Shown: piece by piece, positions 18,660-26,633 of the stretch
Layout of the letters: every line of letters starts with the position of its first letter
Position numbering within the stretch: position 1 is the stretch's first letter
Source of the DNA: Pseudomonas gingeri
GTDB taxonomy: Bacteria > Pseudomonadota > Gammaproteobacteria > Pseudomonadales > Pseudomonadaceae
DNA length: 64,000 bases
Assembly (NCBI RefSeq): GCF_013385425.1
Contig: NZ_JACAQA010000022.1
Location: 62,001 to 126,000, forward strand
Direction of reading: 5' to 3'
Position numbers and translations under genes: made by a program
Notes under the pieces: model-generated
What the model was told of the DNA's origin: nothing
The model's input: the letters and a program-made list of their open reading frames with translations, nothing else
Database searches by the model: none

Positions 18660-20432
18660 ATGCTCTCTGCACGCCATCGCCGCGCCATTCGCCTGGCCAG
18701 TCGTTTTGTCGCCCCTTATCGCTGGCAGGCGGCCGGTGCCCTGGTGGCGCTGATCGTCACCGCCGCCATCACCCTGTCCATGGGCCAGGGTATCCGCCTG
18801 CTGGTGGACAAGGGGTTCATGACCCAGTCGCCGCAGTTGCTCAACCAGTCCATCGGCTTGTTCATGCTGCTGGTCCTGGGCCTGGCGGTGGGCACTTTCG
18901 CGCGGTTCTACCTGGTGTCCTGGATTGGCGAGCGGGTGGTGGCGGATATTCGCCGGCAGGTGTTCAACCACCTGATCTACCTGCACCCGGGGTTCTACGA
19001 GAACAACCGCAGTTCGGAAATCCAGTCACGCCTGACCGCCGACACCACGCTGTTGCAGTCGGTGATCGGCTCGTCGCTCTCGCTGTTCCTGCGCAATGCA
19101 CTGATGGTGATTGGCGGGGTGGTGCTGCTGTTTATCACCAACCCCAAGCTCACCAGCATCGTGGTGATCGCCTTGCCGCTGGTGCTGGTGCCGATCCTGA
19201 TCTTTGGTCGCCGGGTGCGTGGCCTGTCGCGGCTGAGCCAGGATCGGATTGCCGATGTCGGCAGCTATGTCAGCGAAACCCTCGGCCAGATCAAGACCGT
19301 GCAGGCCTACAACCACCAGGTGCAGGACGAGCGGCGCTTTGCCGTGACCGTCGAGCAGGCCTTCGAGACGGCGCGCAAGCGCATCGTGCAACGGGCCTGG
19401 CTGATTACCCTGGTGATCGTGCTGGTGCTGGGCGCGGTGGCGGTGATGCTCTGGGTCGGCGGCATGGACGTGATGGCCGGGAAGATTTCCGGCGGCGAAC
19501 TGGCGGCCTTTGTCTTCTACAGCCTGATCGTCGGTAGCGCCTTCGGCACCCTCAGCGAGGTGATTGGTGAGTTGCAGCGGGCGGCGGGAGCGGGGGAGCG
19601 GATCGGTGAGTTGTTGCAGTCGAGCAATGAAATCACCGCGCCGGTCGGCGGCGGTGTGAAGCTGGCCGAACGGGTCAGCGGCAACCTGGTGCTGGAGAAT
19701 CTGCGCTTCAGCTACCCCTCGCGTCCGGACAGCCATGCCATCGATGGCCTGAACCTGACAGTCAGGGCTGGAGAGACCCTGGCCCTGGTCGGGCCGTCGG
19801 GGGCGGGTAAATCCACGGTGTTCGACCTGTTGCTGCGTTTCTACGATCCACAACAGGGGCGCCTGCTGCTCGATGGTCAGCCCTTGACCGAGCTGGACCC
19901 GCAGGACCTGCGTCGTTGCTTTGCGCTGGTTTCGCAAAGCCCGGCGCTGTTCTTTGGCAGCGTCGAGGAAAATATCCGCTACGGCAACCCGGCGGCCAGC
20001 GACGCCCAGGTCCGCGAGGCGGCACGTATCGCCCATGCCCACGAATTTATCGAGCAAATGCCTGATGGCTATCGCACGCACCTGGGGGATGGCGGCCTGG
20101 GGCTATCCGGCGGCCAACGACAACGCCTGGCGATTGCCCGGGCATTGCTGGTGGATGCGCCGATCCTGCTGCTGGACGAAGCCACCAGCGCCCTTGATGC
20201 CCAGAGCGAACACTTGATCCAGGAAGCGCTGCCAAGCCTGATGCACGGCCGCACCACCCTGGTGATCGCCCATCGCCTGGCCACGGTGCAGAACGCCGAC
20301 CGGATCGCGGTGATGGACCAGGGCAAGCTGGTGGCGATCGGCACCCACTCCCAGTTGATCGCGAGCAACCCGTTGTACGCGCGGCTGGCGGCGTTGCAGT
20401 TCAATGCGCGGGAGTCCGTGGTGCACGAGTGA
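18660..20432 (+). CDS. MsbA-like ABC exporter (fused membrane and ATPase domains)
   Basis: This 590-residue half-transporter starts at the ATG at 18660 (MLSARHRRAIRLASRF). Residues about 20-320 form a six-helix exporter membrane domain. Residues about 345-585 form the ATPase, with Walker A GPSGAGKST (about 377), signature LSGGQRQRLAIARAL (about 482) and Walker B ILLLDEATSALD (about 501). Homodimers of this type move lipids, peptides or drugs out of the inner leaflet. Whether this one is the lipid A flippase MsbA or a paralogous multidrug exporter is not decided by sequence. The absence of a neighbouring lpxK argues against canonical MsbA. The ribosome binding site is weak. No operon partner is evident. 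Confidence 0.9.
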   Translation: MLSARHRRAIRLASRFVAPYRWQAAGALVALIVTAAITLSMGQGIRLLVDKGFMTQSPQLLNQSIGLFMLLVLGLAVGTFARFYLVSWIGERVVADIRRQVFNHLIYLHPGFYENNRSSEIQSRLTADTTLLQSVIGSSLSLFLRNALMVIGGVVLLFITNPKLTSIVVIALPLVLVPILIFGRRVRGLSRLSQDRIADVGSYVSETLGQIKTVQAYNHQVQDERRFAVTVEQAFETARKRIVQRAWLITLVIVLVLGAVAVMLWVGGMDVMAGKISGGELAAFVFYSLIVGSAFGTLSEVIGELQRAAGAGERIGELLQSSNEITAPVGGGVKLAERVSGNLVLENLRFSYPSRPDSHAIDGLNLTVRAGETLALVGPSGAGKSTVFDLLLRFYDPQQGRLLLDGQPLTELDPQDLRRCFALVSQSPALFFGSVEENIRYGNPAASDAQVREAARIAHAHEFIEQMPDGYRTHLGDGGLGLSGGQRQRLAIARALLVDAPILLLDEATSALDAQSEHLIQEALPSLMHGRTTLVIAHRLATVQNADRIAVMDQGKLVAIGTHSQLIASNPLYARLAALQFNARESVVHE

Positions 20433-20494
20433 TGTGCTTGGACTTCCAGGTTCGGGCATTATGACGACCTTCGCCAGCCATCCCGGATGAGGAT

Positions 20495-21529
20495 ATGTCC
20501 CGCTATCAGCCGCCTTTGACCTTGACGCCCCGCATGTTTTCGCTGGTTGCCGGTATCAGTGAGCAACTGGGGCAGTTGTCGGCGGTGCGCAACGAACCGC
20601 TCACGCCACAACTGCGTCGCGGGAATCGTATCCGGACGATCCAGGCGTCGCTGGCCATCGAGAACAACACCTTGAGCCTGGAGCAGGTCACGGCGGTACT
20701 CGATGGCAAGCAGGTATTGGGGCTGCCGCGGGAAATCCAGGAAGTGCGCAATGCCTTTGCAGCTTATGAGGCGATGCCGGATTGGCGACCCGAGAGCCGG
20801 GGCGACCTTCTAAAGGCCCATGGCTTGCTGATGCAGGGGCTCATCGATGATGCCGGTCGCTTGCGCCAGGCTGGGGTCGGCATCTACCGAGGTGACCGGT
20901 TGTTGCATATGGCGCCTCCGGCCAGCCGTGTGCCGCAACTGGTGGATGACCTGCTGCTCTGGCTCAAGGATTCGGATCTGCATCCGCTGATTGCCAGTTG
21001 TGTATTCCACTATGAATTCGAATTCATCCACCCCTTTGCCGATGGCAACGGACGCATGGGACGTCTCTGGCAGACGCTGATGCTGAGCCAGTGGCGCCCG
21101 ATACTGGCGTATTTGCCGGTGGAGACGGTCATTCGTGAGCAACAGGATGCCTATTACGCGGCCTTGGCGGCCGCCGACCAGCGGGCCGAGGCCACCCCTT
21201 TCGTCGAGTTTATGCTCCAGGCCCTGGCGTTGGCCCTCACCGAAGCGGCGCAAAGCGATTACTTGACCGACCAAGTAACCGACCAAGTAACCGACCAAGT
21301 AACCGACCAAGTAGCGCGTCTGCTGGCGGTGCTCGGCGATACGCCTGAACTCAGTTCCAGCGAGCTTATGTCGCGTCTTGAGCTGAACCATCGCGCGAGC
21401 TTTCGCAGCACTTATCTGGGACCGGCGCTGGTGTCCGGGTGTGTGGAGATGACGGACCCGGACTCACCGCGCAGTCCTGCGCAGAAGTATCGGTTGACCG
21501 AGAAGGGGCGGGCCAGGGTTCGCCCTTGA
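20495..21529 (+). CDS. Fic-domain AMP transferase with internal TDQV tandem repeats
   Basis: This 344-residue Fic protein has the catalytic motif HPFADGNGRMGR (H179). Fic enzymes usually transfer AMP from ATP to a hydroxyl of a target protein. The autoinhibitory motif [S/T]xxxE[G/N] is present in the N-terminal region as SLAIEN (S52, E56, N57), so this is a class II Fic regulated in cis. Residues 258-273 are four perfect copies of TDQV encoded by four perfect 12-base repeats (21266-21313). They link the Fic core to a C-terminal winged-helix-like domain (LSSSELMSRLELNHRASFRSTYL...AQKYRLTEKGR) that may bind DNA or regulate. GATGAGGA lies just before the ATG. Neither a toxin-antitoxin partner nor a secretion signal is visible. 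The target is unknown. Confidence 0.92.
   Translation: MSRYQPPLTLTPRMFSLVAGISEQLGQLSAVRNEPLTPQLRRGNRIRTIQASLAIENNTLSLEQVTAVLDGKQVLGLPREIQEVRNAFAAYEAMPDWRPESRGDLLKAHGLLMQGLIDDAGRLRQAGVGIYRGDRLLHMAPPASRVPQLVDDLLLWLKDSDLHPLIASCVFHYEFEFIHPFADGNGRMGRLWQTLMLSQWRPILAYLPVETVIREQQDAYYAALAAADQRAEATPFVEFMLQALALALTEAAQSDYLTDQVTDQVTDQVTDQVARLLAVLGDTPELSSSELMSRLELNHRASFRSTYLGPALVSGCVEMTDPDSPRSPAQKYRLTEKGRARVRP
21266..21313 (+). repeat. Four perfect 12-base tandem repeats inside the Fic gene
   Basis: The unit ACCGACCAAGTA is repeated four times without a mismatch and in frame (TDQV x4). Gain or loss of units keeps the reading frame, so the linker length could vary between strains. Confidence 0.97.
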
Positions 21530-21596
21530 CCACCTGGCATCGGGACAATGCCAGACGGGATGTTCTCAAGGGCTGGGGACAGTCAGCGTTGCTGAC

Positions 21597-21878
21597 TCAG
21601 CGGTATTCGCACAGATAAGCGGTGTCCACGGCGACTTTCAGCTGGAACTTGCTGTTGGCCGGTACGTTGAACTGGCTGCCGGTTTCGAAGGTTTCCCAGG
21701 TGCTGCTGTCGGGCAGCTTGACGGTCAGGGAACCGGAGATCACGTGCATGATCTCGCGCTGGGCGGTGCCGAATTCGTATTCGCCCGCGGCCATCACGCC
21801 GATGGTGGCGGCGCCTTCGGCTTGTGCGAAGGCAATCGACTTGACGGTGCCGTCGAAGTACTCGTTGACTTTAAACAT
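21597..21878 (-). CDS. ppnP: Pyrimidine/purine nucleoside phosphorylase PpnP
   Basis: This 93-residue single-domain cupin of the DUF1255 (YaiE/PpnP) family cleaves a wide range of nucleosides with phosphate to give free base and ribose-1-phosphate. Typical features are the N-terminus [17 protein letters not shown], the central [12 protein letters not shown] and [12 protein letters not shown] strands, and the [16 protein letters not shown] strand. GAGGA lies 7 bases before the ATG. It is the last gene before a small spacer, oriented like the exonuclease gene upstream (85 bases apart). Confidence 0.93.
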   Translation of the reverse strand: MFKVNEYFDGTVKSIAFAQAEGAATIGVMAAGEYEFGTAQREIMHVISGSLTVKLPDSSTWETFETGSQFNVPANSKFQLKVAVDTAYLCEYR

Positions 21879-21963
21879 GGGCGATTCCTCGAAATGAGCT
21901 GAAAAATTGGGCCGATCAGTATGCCCAAGGCGTTTTGCCTCGTCACGCGTTGAAGAGGGGTAT

Positions 21964-22506
21964 TCAGTTCGGCAGGCTCAACGGCAGCAGGCGCGCGGTA
22001 TTGCGTGCATCCTCCAGTGCCCGGTGCTGCTGGCCATTGAATTGCAGTCCGGCCAGTTGCAAGGCGCCGTTCAGGCCCAGCGGCCGCTCCAGGCGCCTTG
22101 CCTTGGCGAAGCGCTGCTTGAGGTTGATATGCGGCACCTGGCCCAGGGCACTCGACAGCCCGAGCTGTCGCCAGTCCTGTTCCAGCTGCCGGCGGTCGTA
22201 GTCGCCCCAACTGGCCCAGCCTTCCAAGCGCGTCTGGTGCTGGCCCAGCCAGCGCTCGAACAGCGGCCAGACCTCGCCCAGTGGCGCCGCACCGTCGATC
22301 TGCGCCTGGCTGATATGGGTCAGCTCGCGGCAGAAGAGGGTCAGCAGGGGACGGCGCAGGGGCCTGACAAAACGCTGGAAGTGGTCCAGCTCGCGGCCTT
22401 CACGGTTGACCAGGGTGGCGCCGATTTCGATGATTTCCATCTCGGCCAGCGGCCAGCCCCCATCGTCCGTCGTGGCTTCCAGATCAATCACCAGCCAGTG
22501 GGGCAT
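21964..22506 (-). CDS. DEDDh-type 3'-5' exonuclease
   Basis: Starting at the ATG at 22506 (GGAG upstream), the product is 180 residues, [17 protein letters not shown]. The DEDDh catalytic set is visible: D8 and E10 in VIDLEAT, D102 in [11 protein letters not shown]161 and D166 in [15 protein letters not shown]. The combination of a short stand-alone domain and the SWGDYD motif fits the ERI1/KapD-like exonuclease group rather than the DNA polymerase III epsilon subunit or RNase T. It probably trims single-stranded RNA or DNA ends. It lies 69 bases downstream of atuF on the same strand but has no evident link to terpene catabolism. Confidence 0.88.
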   Translation of the reverse strand: MPHWLVIDLEATTDDGGWPLAEMEIIEIGATLVNREGRELDHFQRFVRPLRRPLLTLFCRELTHISQAQIDGAAPLGEVWPLFERWLGQHQTRLEGWASWGDYDRRQLEQDWRQLGLSSALGQVPHINLKQRFAKARRLERPLGLNGALQLAGLQFNGQQHRALEDARNTARLLPLSLPN

Positions 22507-22575
22507 CTCAAGCTCCGAATACAGCATCCTAGTCGGACTCAAGCGTAGCCAAAGGCGCTTGATCCGCCTAGCGGC

Positions 22576-24528
22576 TTATTCGACTTCCAGCAGGATCTGG
22601 CGGTTTTTTACCTGATCGCCCTGGATAACCCGCACTCGCCGCACCACACCCTCCACTCCGGCCTTGAGTGGATGCTCCATTTTCATGGCCTCCAGCACCA
22701 GCAGCAACTGGCCTTTGCTGACCGGGCTGCCTTCGCTGACCAGTACCTGGACGATGGCGCCGTCCATCGGTGCTTGCAGTGTGCCCGAGCCGATAGCGCC
22801 CGGTGCTTGCACGGGGGCGTGGGTACGATCGCACAGGTGCAGGCTGCCGGGGCCGGTGCAAAGCCAGAGCTGGTCGCCGTCAAGGCGGTAGGCGTAGCGC
22901 CGGAGCACACCGTCGATCTGCACCCGTACCCAGCGTGCATCGCGCTCCAGTATCCGTAGTTCGACACGTTCATCGGCTCGTTGAACCCGCAGTGCCGCGC
23001 CGGGACGATCGGTGAGCAACAGATCGAAGTGGCTGTCTTCCAGCGCCAGTCGACAGGGGCGCGGGACACTGGCGGTGTTGCTCCAGCCCGACAGCCTGGG
23101 CGCATGCCGGTCAGCCGCCTGCCGATAGAACAGCGCGGCGGCCAGGGCCAGCTCCACCGTCGAGGGGAGATAACTTGGGTGTTCACTGAAATGTTCGTCG
23201 ATAAAGGCGGTACTGAATCGGCCTTCGACAAAGCGCGGATGTTTCAGCAACCGCACCAGCAGACGCTGATTGCTGGCAATCCCCAGCAGCACGCAATCCT
23301 CGACCGTCCGCAACAATTTGCGCCGGGCTTCTTCGCGGGTTGCGCCGTGGGCGATCAGCTTGCCCAGCAGTGGATCATAGAACGGGCTGATGGCGTCGCC
23401 CTCGACCAGGCCGTGATCGATCCGTACGCCCGCCATCGGTGCCGGTTCCCAGCCGAGGATCCGTCCGGTTTGCGGGAGGAAGTCCCGGGTCGGATCCTCC
23501 GCATACAGGCGCACTTCAATGGCATGGCCCTTGAACTCGACCTGTTCCTGGCGCAGCGGCAGCGGCAGGCCGGCGGCGACATTGATCTGCCAGGCCACAA
23601 GGTCCAGGCCGGTGATCATTTCGCTGACCGGGTGTTCGACCTGCAAGCGGGTGTTCATTTCCAGGAAATAGAACCGGCCGCTGGCATCCAGCAGGAATTC
23701 CACGGTGCCGGCACCGACATAGTTCACCGCGCGGCCGGCCTTCAGCGCCGCCTCGCCCATGGCCTGGCGCAGTTCGGCGGTCATCACCGGGCAGGGCGCC
23801 TCCTCGATGACCTTCTGGTGACGGCGCTGGATCGAGCAGTCCCGTTCGCCGAGATGGATCAGCTGGCCATGCTGGTCGCCGAACAGCTGGATTTCCACAT
23901 GGCGCGGTTCGACCAGCGCCTGTTCCAGGATCAGTTCGTCGCTGCCGAAGGCGTTCAGGGCTTCCGAGCGGGCGGAGTGGAGCTGTTGCGCCAACTCCTC
24001 GGTCCGTTGCACCAGGCGCATGCCGCGTCCGCCGCCGCCGGCGCTGGCCTTGATCATCAACGGATAACCGAGGCGTTCGGCTTCGCGGGCGAGGGTCGCG
24101 TCATCCTGTTCCGCACCCTGGTAGCCGGCGATGCACGGCACGCCGGCGGCGAGCATGGCGATTTTCGACAGGCGCTTGCTGCCCATCAGGGCGATGGCGG
24201 TGGGGCTGGGGCCGATAAAAGTCAGGCCGGCGTCCAGGCAGGCCTGGGCGAAGGCGGCGTTTTCCGAGAGCAGGCCGTAGCCGGGGTGGAGTGCATCGGC
24301 ACCGGTCTTGCGGGCGGCGTCGAGCAGGGCGGCGCTGTTCAGGTAGGACTGGGTGACCGGGGGTGGGCCGATGCAGACTGCTTCGTCGGCCAGTTGCACA
24401 TGGCGGGCCTGGGTGTCGGCTTCGCTGAACACGGCAACGGTGCGATAGCCCAGGGCCTGGGCGCCGAGGATGATCCGACAGGCGATTTCACCGCGATTGG
24501 CGATCAGGATTTTATGGAAGGCGGGCAT
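22576..24528 (-). CDS. atuF: Geranyl-CoA carboxylase, biotin-containing alpha subunit (AtuF)
   Basis: A biotin carboxylase fused to a biotin carrier domain, 650 residues from the ATG at 24528. A GAGG motif lies 9 bases upstream of this ATG, whereas it abuts the alternative ATG at 24537, so the downstream start is preferred. Residues 1-450 are the carboxylase (FHKILIANRGEIACR, ATP-grasp loop KASAGGGGRGMRLV). The C-terminal 80 residues carry the biotinylation motif LEAMKMEHPL with K616. In the Atu pathway this subunit and AtuC carboxylate cis-geranyl-CoA to isohexenylglutaconyl-CoA. The homologous LiuD acts on methylcrotonyl-CoA. The atuA-C-D-E context favours AtuF. A REP element lies between atuE and this gene. 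Confidence 0.88.
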   Translation of the reverse strand: MPAFHKILIANRGEIACRIILGAQALGYRTVAVFSEADTQARHVQLADEAVCIGPPPVTQSYLNSAALLDAARKTGADALHPGYGLLSENAAFAQACLDAGLTFIGPSPTAIALMGSKRLSKIAMLAAGVPCIAGYQGAEQDDATLAREAERLGYPLMIKASAGGGGRGMRLVQRTEELAQQLHSARSEALNAFGSDELILEQALVEPRHVEIQLFGDQHGQLIHLGERDCSIQRRHQKVIEEAPCPVMTAELRQAMGEAALKAGRAVNYVGAGTVEFLLDASGRFYFLEMNTRLQVEHPVSEMITGLDLVAWQINVAAGLPLPLRQEQVEFKGHAIEVRLYAEDPTRDFLPQTGRILGWEPAPMAGVRIDHGLVEGDAISPFYDPLLGKLIAHGATREEARRKLLRTVEDCVLLGIASNQRLLVRLLKHPRFVEGRFSTAFIDEHFSEHPSYLPSTVELALAAALFYRQAADRHAPRLSGWSNTASVPRPCRLALEDSHFDLLLTDRPGAALRVQRADERVELRILERDARWVRVQIDGVLRRYAYRLDGDQLWLCTGPGSLHLCDRTHAPVQAPGAIGSGTLQAPMDGAIVQVLVSEGSPVSKGQLLLVLEAMKMEHPLKAGVEGVVRRVRVIQGDQVKNRQILLEVE

Positions 24529-24569
24529 GGGGGGCATCCTCGGGTGAATGGGTTGTCAGTGAGGCCGTC

Positions 24570-24658
24570 TTCGCGGGCAAGCCCTGCTCCTACAAATTTG
24601 TGTCGTACTCTCGTTTTGTGTTCGACTCGGATCTGTAGGAGCAGGGCTTGCCCGCGAA
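24570..24658. repeat. REP-type inverted repeat inside the atu operon
   Basis: Two perfectly complementary 25-base arms lie at 24570-24594 and 24634-24658. They begin TTCGCGGGCAAGCCC and contain the common pseudomonad REP core GGGCAAGCCCTGCTCC. The 39-base loop is unrelated. It fills the 135-base gap between atuE and atuF. Confidence 0.9.
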
Positions 24659-24663
24659 GCTTT

Positions 24664-25455
24664 TCAGGGCTGCCAACGCGGTGCCCGTTTCTGCACAAAG
24701 GCCAATGTCCCCTCGGCCCCTTCCTCTCCGGTCACCGCCTGTGCAAACCACTCGGCCGCCCGATCCAGCAAAGGCCCCAACGGCTGCTCATCGAGCAACA
24801 ACGCCTTGGTCAGCGCATTCGCCCCCGGCGCGCAGCGCAGCACCTGGACGATCACTGTCTCCAGGCGTGTGTCCAGGGCCTGCTCGTCCGCCTCGACAAA
24901 ATGCACCAGCCCCAAACGTCCGGCCTCATTCCCATCGAGCCGTGCCGCAGTCAGTGCCAATCGCCGTGCCTGGGTCAAACCGATCCGCCTTACCACGAAC
25001 GGCGCAATCTGCGCCGGTAATACCCCCAGGCTGGTTTCCGGCAAGCCCAAGCTGGCGCTGCTCTGGGCGATGGCGATATCGCTGACACAAGCCAATCCCA
25101 AACCGCCACCCAGCACCGCCCCTTGCAGCACGGCGATCACCACCTGCGGGGCGCTCTGGGTTTCCTCCAGCAAGGCACCGAATGCCCGGTTCAACTCACG
25201 GCAGGCCTCCACACCCGCATCCCGCGCCCGGGCCATATCCTGAAGATCGCCACCGGCACAGAAATGCCCGCCGGCGCCGCGCAACACCAGCACGCGAACG
25301 CTGTGATCAAGGCACACGGCGGCGAGGGTCGCGCGCAGCTCGTCGACCATCTGCCGGTTCATCGCGTTACGGCTGTCCGGACGAGCAAGGGTGATCCGCA
25401 GCACGCCGCCTTCCAAAGCCAGGCGCAAGGTCCGGCACACCGGCAGGGCAATCAC
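24664..25455 (-). CDS. atuE: Isohexenylglutaconyl-CoA hydratase (AtuE), crotonase family
   Basis: A 263-residue enoyl-CoA hydratase/isomerase. The start is a GTG at 25455 that overlaps the atuD stop codon as GTGA, a translational-coupling arrangement. The frame is open further upstream only because it runs antisense-free through atuD. Crotonase motifs are present: the first oxyanion-hole strand GGHFCAGGDLQDM and the second GAVLGGGLGLACVSD, followed by SLGLPETSLGVLP. AtuE hydrates isohexenylglutaconyl-CoA, the step after geranyl-CoA carboxylation. LiuC is the leucine-pathway counterpart. The neighbours support AtuE. Confidence 0.87.
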   Translation of the reverse strand: MIALPVCRTLRLALEGGVLRITLARPDSRNAMNRQMVDELRATLAAVCLDHSVRVLVLRGAGGHFCAGGDLQDMARARDAGVEACRELNRAFGALLEETQSAPQVVIAVLQGAVLGGGLGLACVSDIAIAQSSASLGLPETSLGVLPAQIAPFVVRRIGLTQARRLALTAARLDGNEAGRLGLVHFVEADEQALDTRLETVIVQVLRCAPGANALTKALLLDEQPLGPLLDRAAEWFAQAVTGEEGAEGTLAFVQKRAPRWQP

Positions 25456-26609
25456 CGCTTTTTCCCCGGCAAGCTGCCCATCAACTTGCAGATGATCCCC
25501 AGCATGATCTCGTCGGCACCGCCGCCAATCGACACCAGGCGCATATCGCGATAGGCCCGGGCCACCGGGTTGTCCCACATAAAGCCCATGCCGCCCCAAT
25601 ATTGCAGGCAACTGTCGCTGACCTCGCGACCCAGGCGCCCGGCCTTGAGCTTGGCCATGGAGGCCAACCGGGTCACGTCCTGCCCGTTGATGTACTGCTC
25701 GGTGGCCTGGTAGACCAGCGCCCGCAGGGCTTCGATCTCGGTCGACAGCTCCGCCAGGCGGAAGTGAATGACCTGGTTGTCGATCAGCGGTGCGCCGAAG
25801 GTCTGGCGCTCCTTGCAGTAGGCCAGGGTGCTGTCGACGCAATACTCCAGTCCCTTGATCATATTGGCCGCGCCGAACAGCCGTTCCTCCTGGAACTGCA
25901 ACATCTGCATCATGAAACCCGCGCCTTCCTGGCCGATGCGGTTGCGCTGGGGCACCCGCACATTGTCGAAAAACACCTGGGCGGTTTCCGAACTGCGCAT
26001 GCCGAGTTTGTCCAGGTGCGGGCTCAGGCTGATCCCGGGGCTGTCCATCGGCACCATGATCAACGACTTGTTCAGATGCGGCTTGTCGTCCGAGGTATTG
26101 GCCAGCAGGCACATGAAGTCGGCGCAGGGCGAATTGGTGATCCACATCTTGCTGCCGTCGATCACATAGTCGTCGCCGTCCTTGCGCGCGCGGGTCTTGA
26201 GCCCGGCGACATCGGAGCCGGCACCGACCTCGGACACGCCGATGCAACCCACCTGTTCGCCACGGATCGCCGGAATAAGGAACTGCTCGCGCAGTTCATC
26301 GGAACCGAAGCGCGCCAGGGCCGGGGTGCACATATCGGTCTGCACGCCGATGGACATGGGAATCCCGCCGCAATGAATGGTGCCGAACTCCTCGGCGGCG
26401 ACGATGGAATAGCTGTAGTCCAGGCCCAGGCCGCCGAAGGCTTGCGGCTTGGAGATACCGAGCAGGCCCAGCTCGCCGGCCTTGCGGAAAATCTCATGAA
26501 TGGGAAAGCGTCCGGCTTTCTCCCACTCGTCGACATGGGGGTTGATATCGCGTTCGACGAACTGGCGCACGGTGCGCCGCAGGGCTTCATGTTCCTGGGT
26601 GAAGATCAT
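25452..26609 (-). CDS. atuD: Citronellyl-CoA dehydrogenase (AtuD), acyl-CoA dehydrogenase family
   Basis: This 385-residue FAD-dependent acyl-CoA dehydrogenase is complete. It shows GCIGVSEVGAGSDVAGLKTRA (substrate and FAD loop), YVIDGSKMWITNSPCADF and the C-terminal YWGGMGFM...YRDMRLVSIGGGADEIML helix with the catalytic region. In the acyclic terpene pathway it oxidises citronellyl-CoA to cis-geranyl-CoA. GGAG lies 9 bases before the ATG. It starts 24 bases after atuC and its stop overlaps the atuE start, so it is firmly within the operon. Confidence 0.87.
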   Translation of the reverse strand: MIFTQEHEALRRTVRQFVERDINPHVDEWEKAGRFPIHEIFRKAGELGLLGISKPQAFGGLGLDYSYSIVAAEEFGTIHCGGIPMSIGVQTDMCTPALARFGSDELREQFLIPAIRGEQVGCIGVSEVGAGSDVAGLKTRARKDGDDYVIDGSKMWITNSPCADFMCLLANTSDDKPHLNKSLIMVPMDSPGISLSPHLDKLGMRSSETAQVFFDNVRVPQRNRIGQEGAGFMMQMLQFQEERLFGAANMIKGLEYCVDSTLAYCKERQTFGAPLIDNQVIHFRLAELSTEIEALRALVYQATEQYINGQDVTRLASMAKLKAGRLGREVSDSCLQYWGGMGFMWDNPVARAYRDMRLVSIGGGADEIMLGIICKLMGSLPGKKR

Positions 26610-26633
26610 TTCCTTGTGCTCCGTGATCGTTGA

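Noticed and set aside
21266-21313. CRISPR or satellite interpretation of the TDQV repeats
   Set aside because: There are no spacers. The repeats are contiguous and in frame within a protein gene.
24570-24658. Inverted repeat as an insertion sequence end
   Set aside because: There is no transposase or target duplication. The core matches a REP, with another REP of similar type near 46609.
22981-25020. 679-codon plus-strand frame across atuF and atuE
   Set aside because: It runs antisense through two solid atu genes and across the REP. It has no homology that I recognise.
25456-26247. Upstream extension of the atuE frame
   Set aside because: The frame is open but runs through atuD in another register. 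The GTGA overlap at 25452-25455 gives the natural start.
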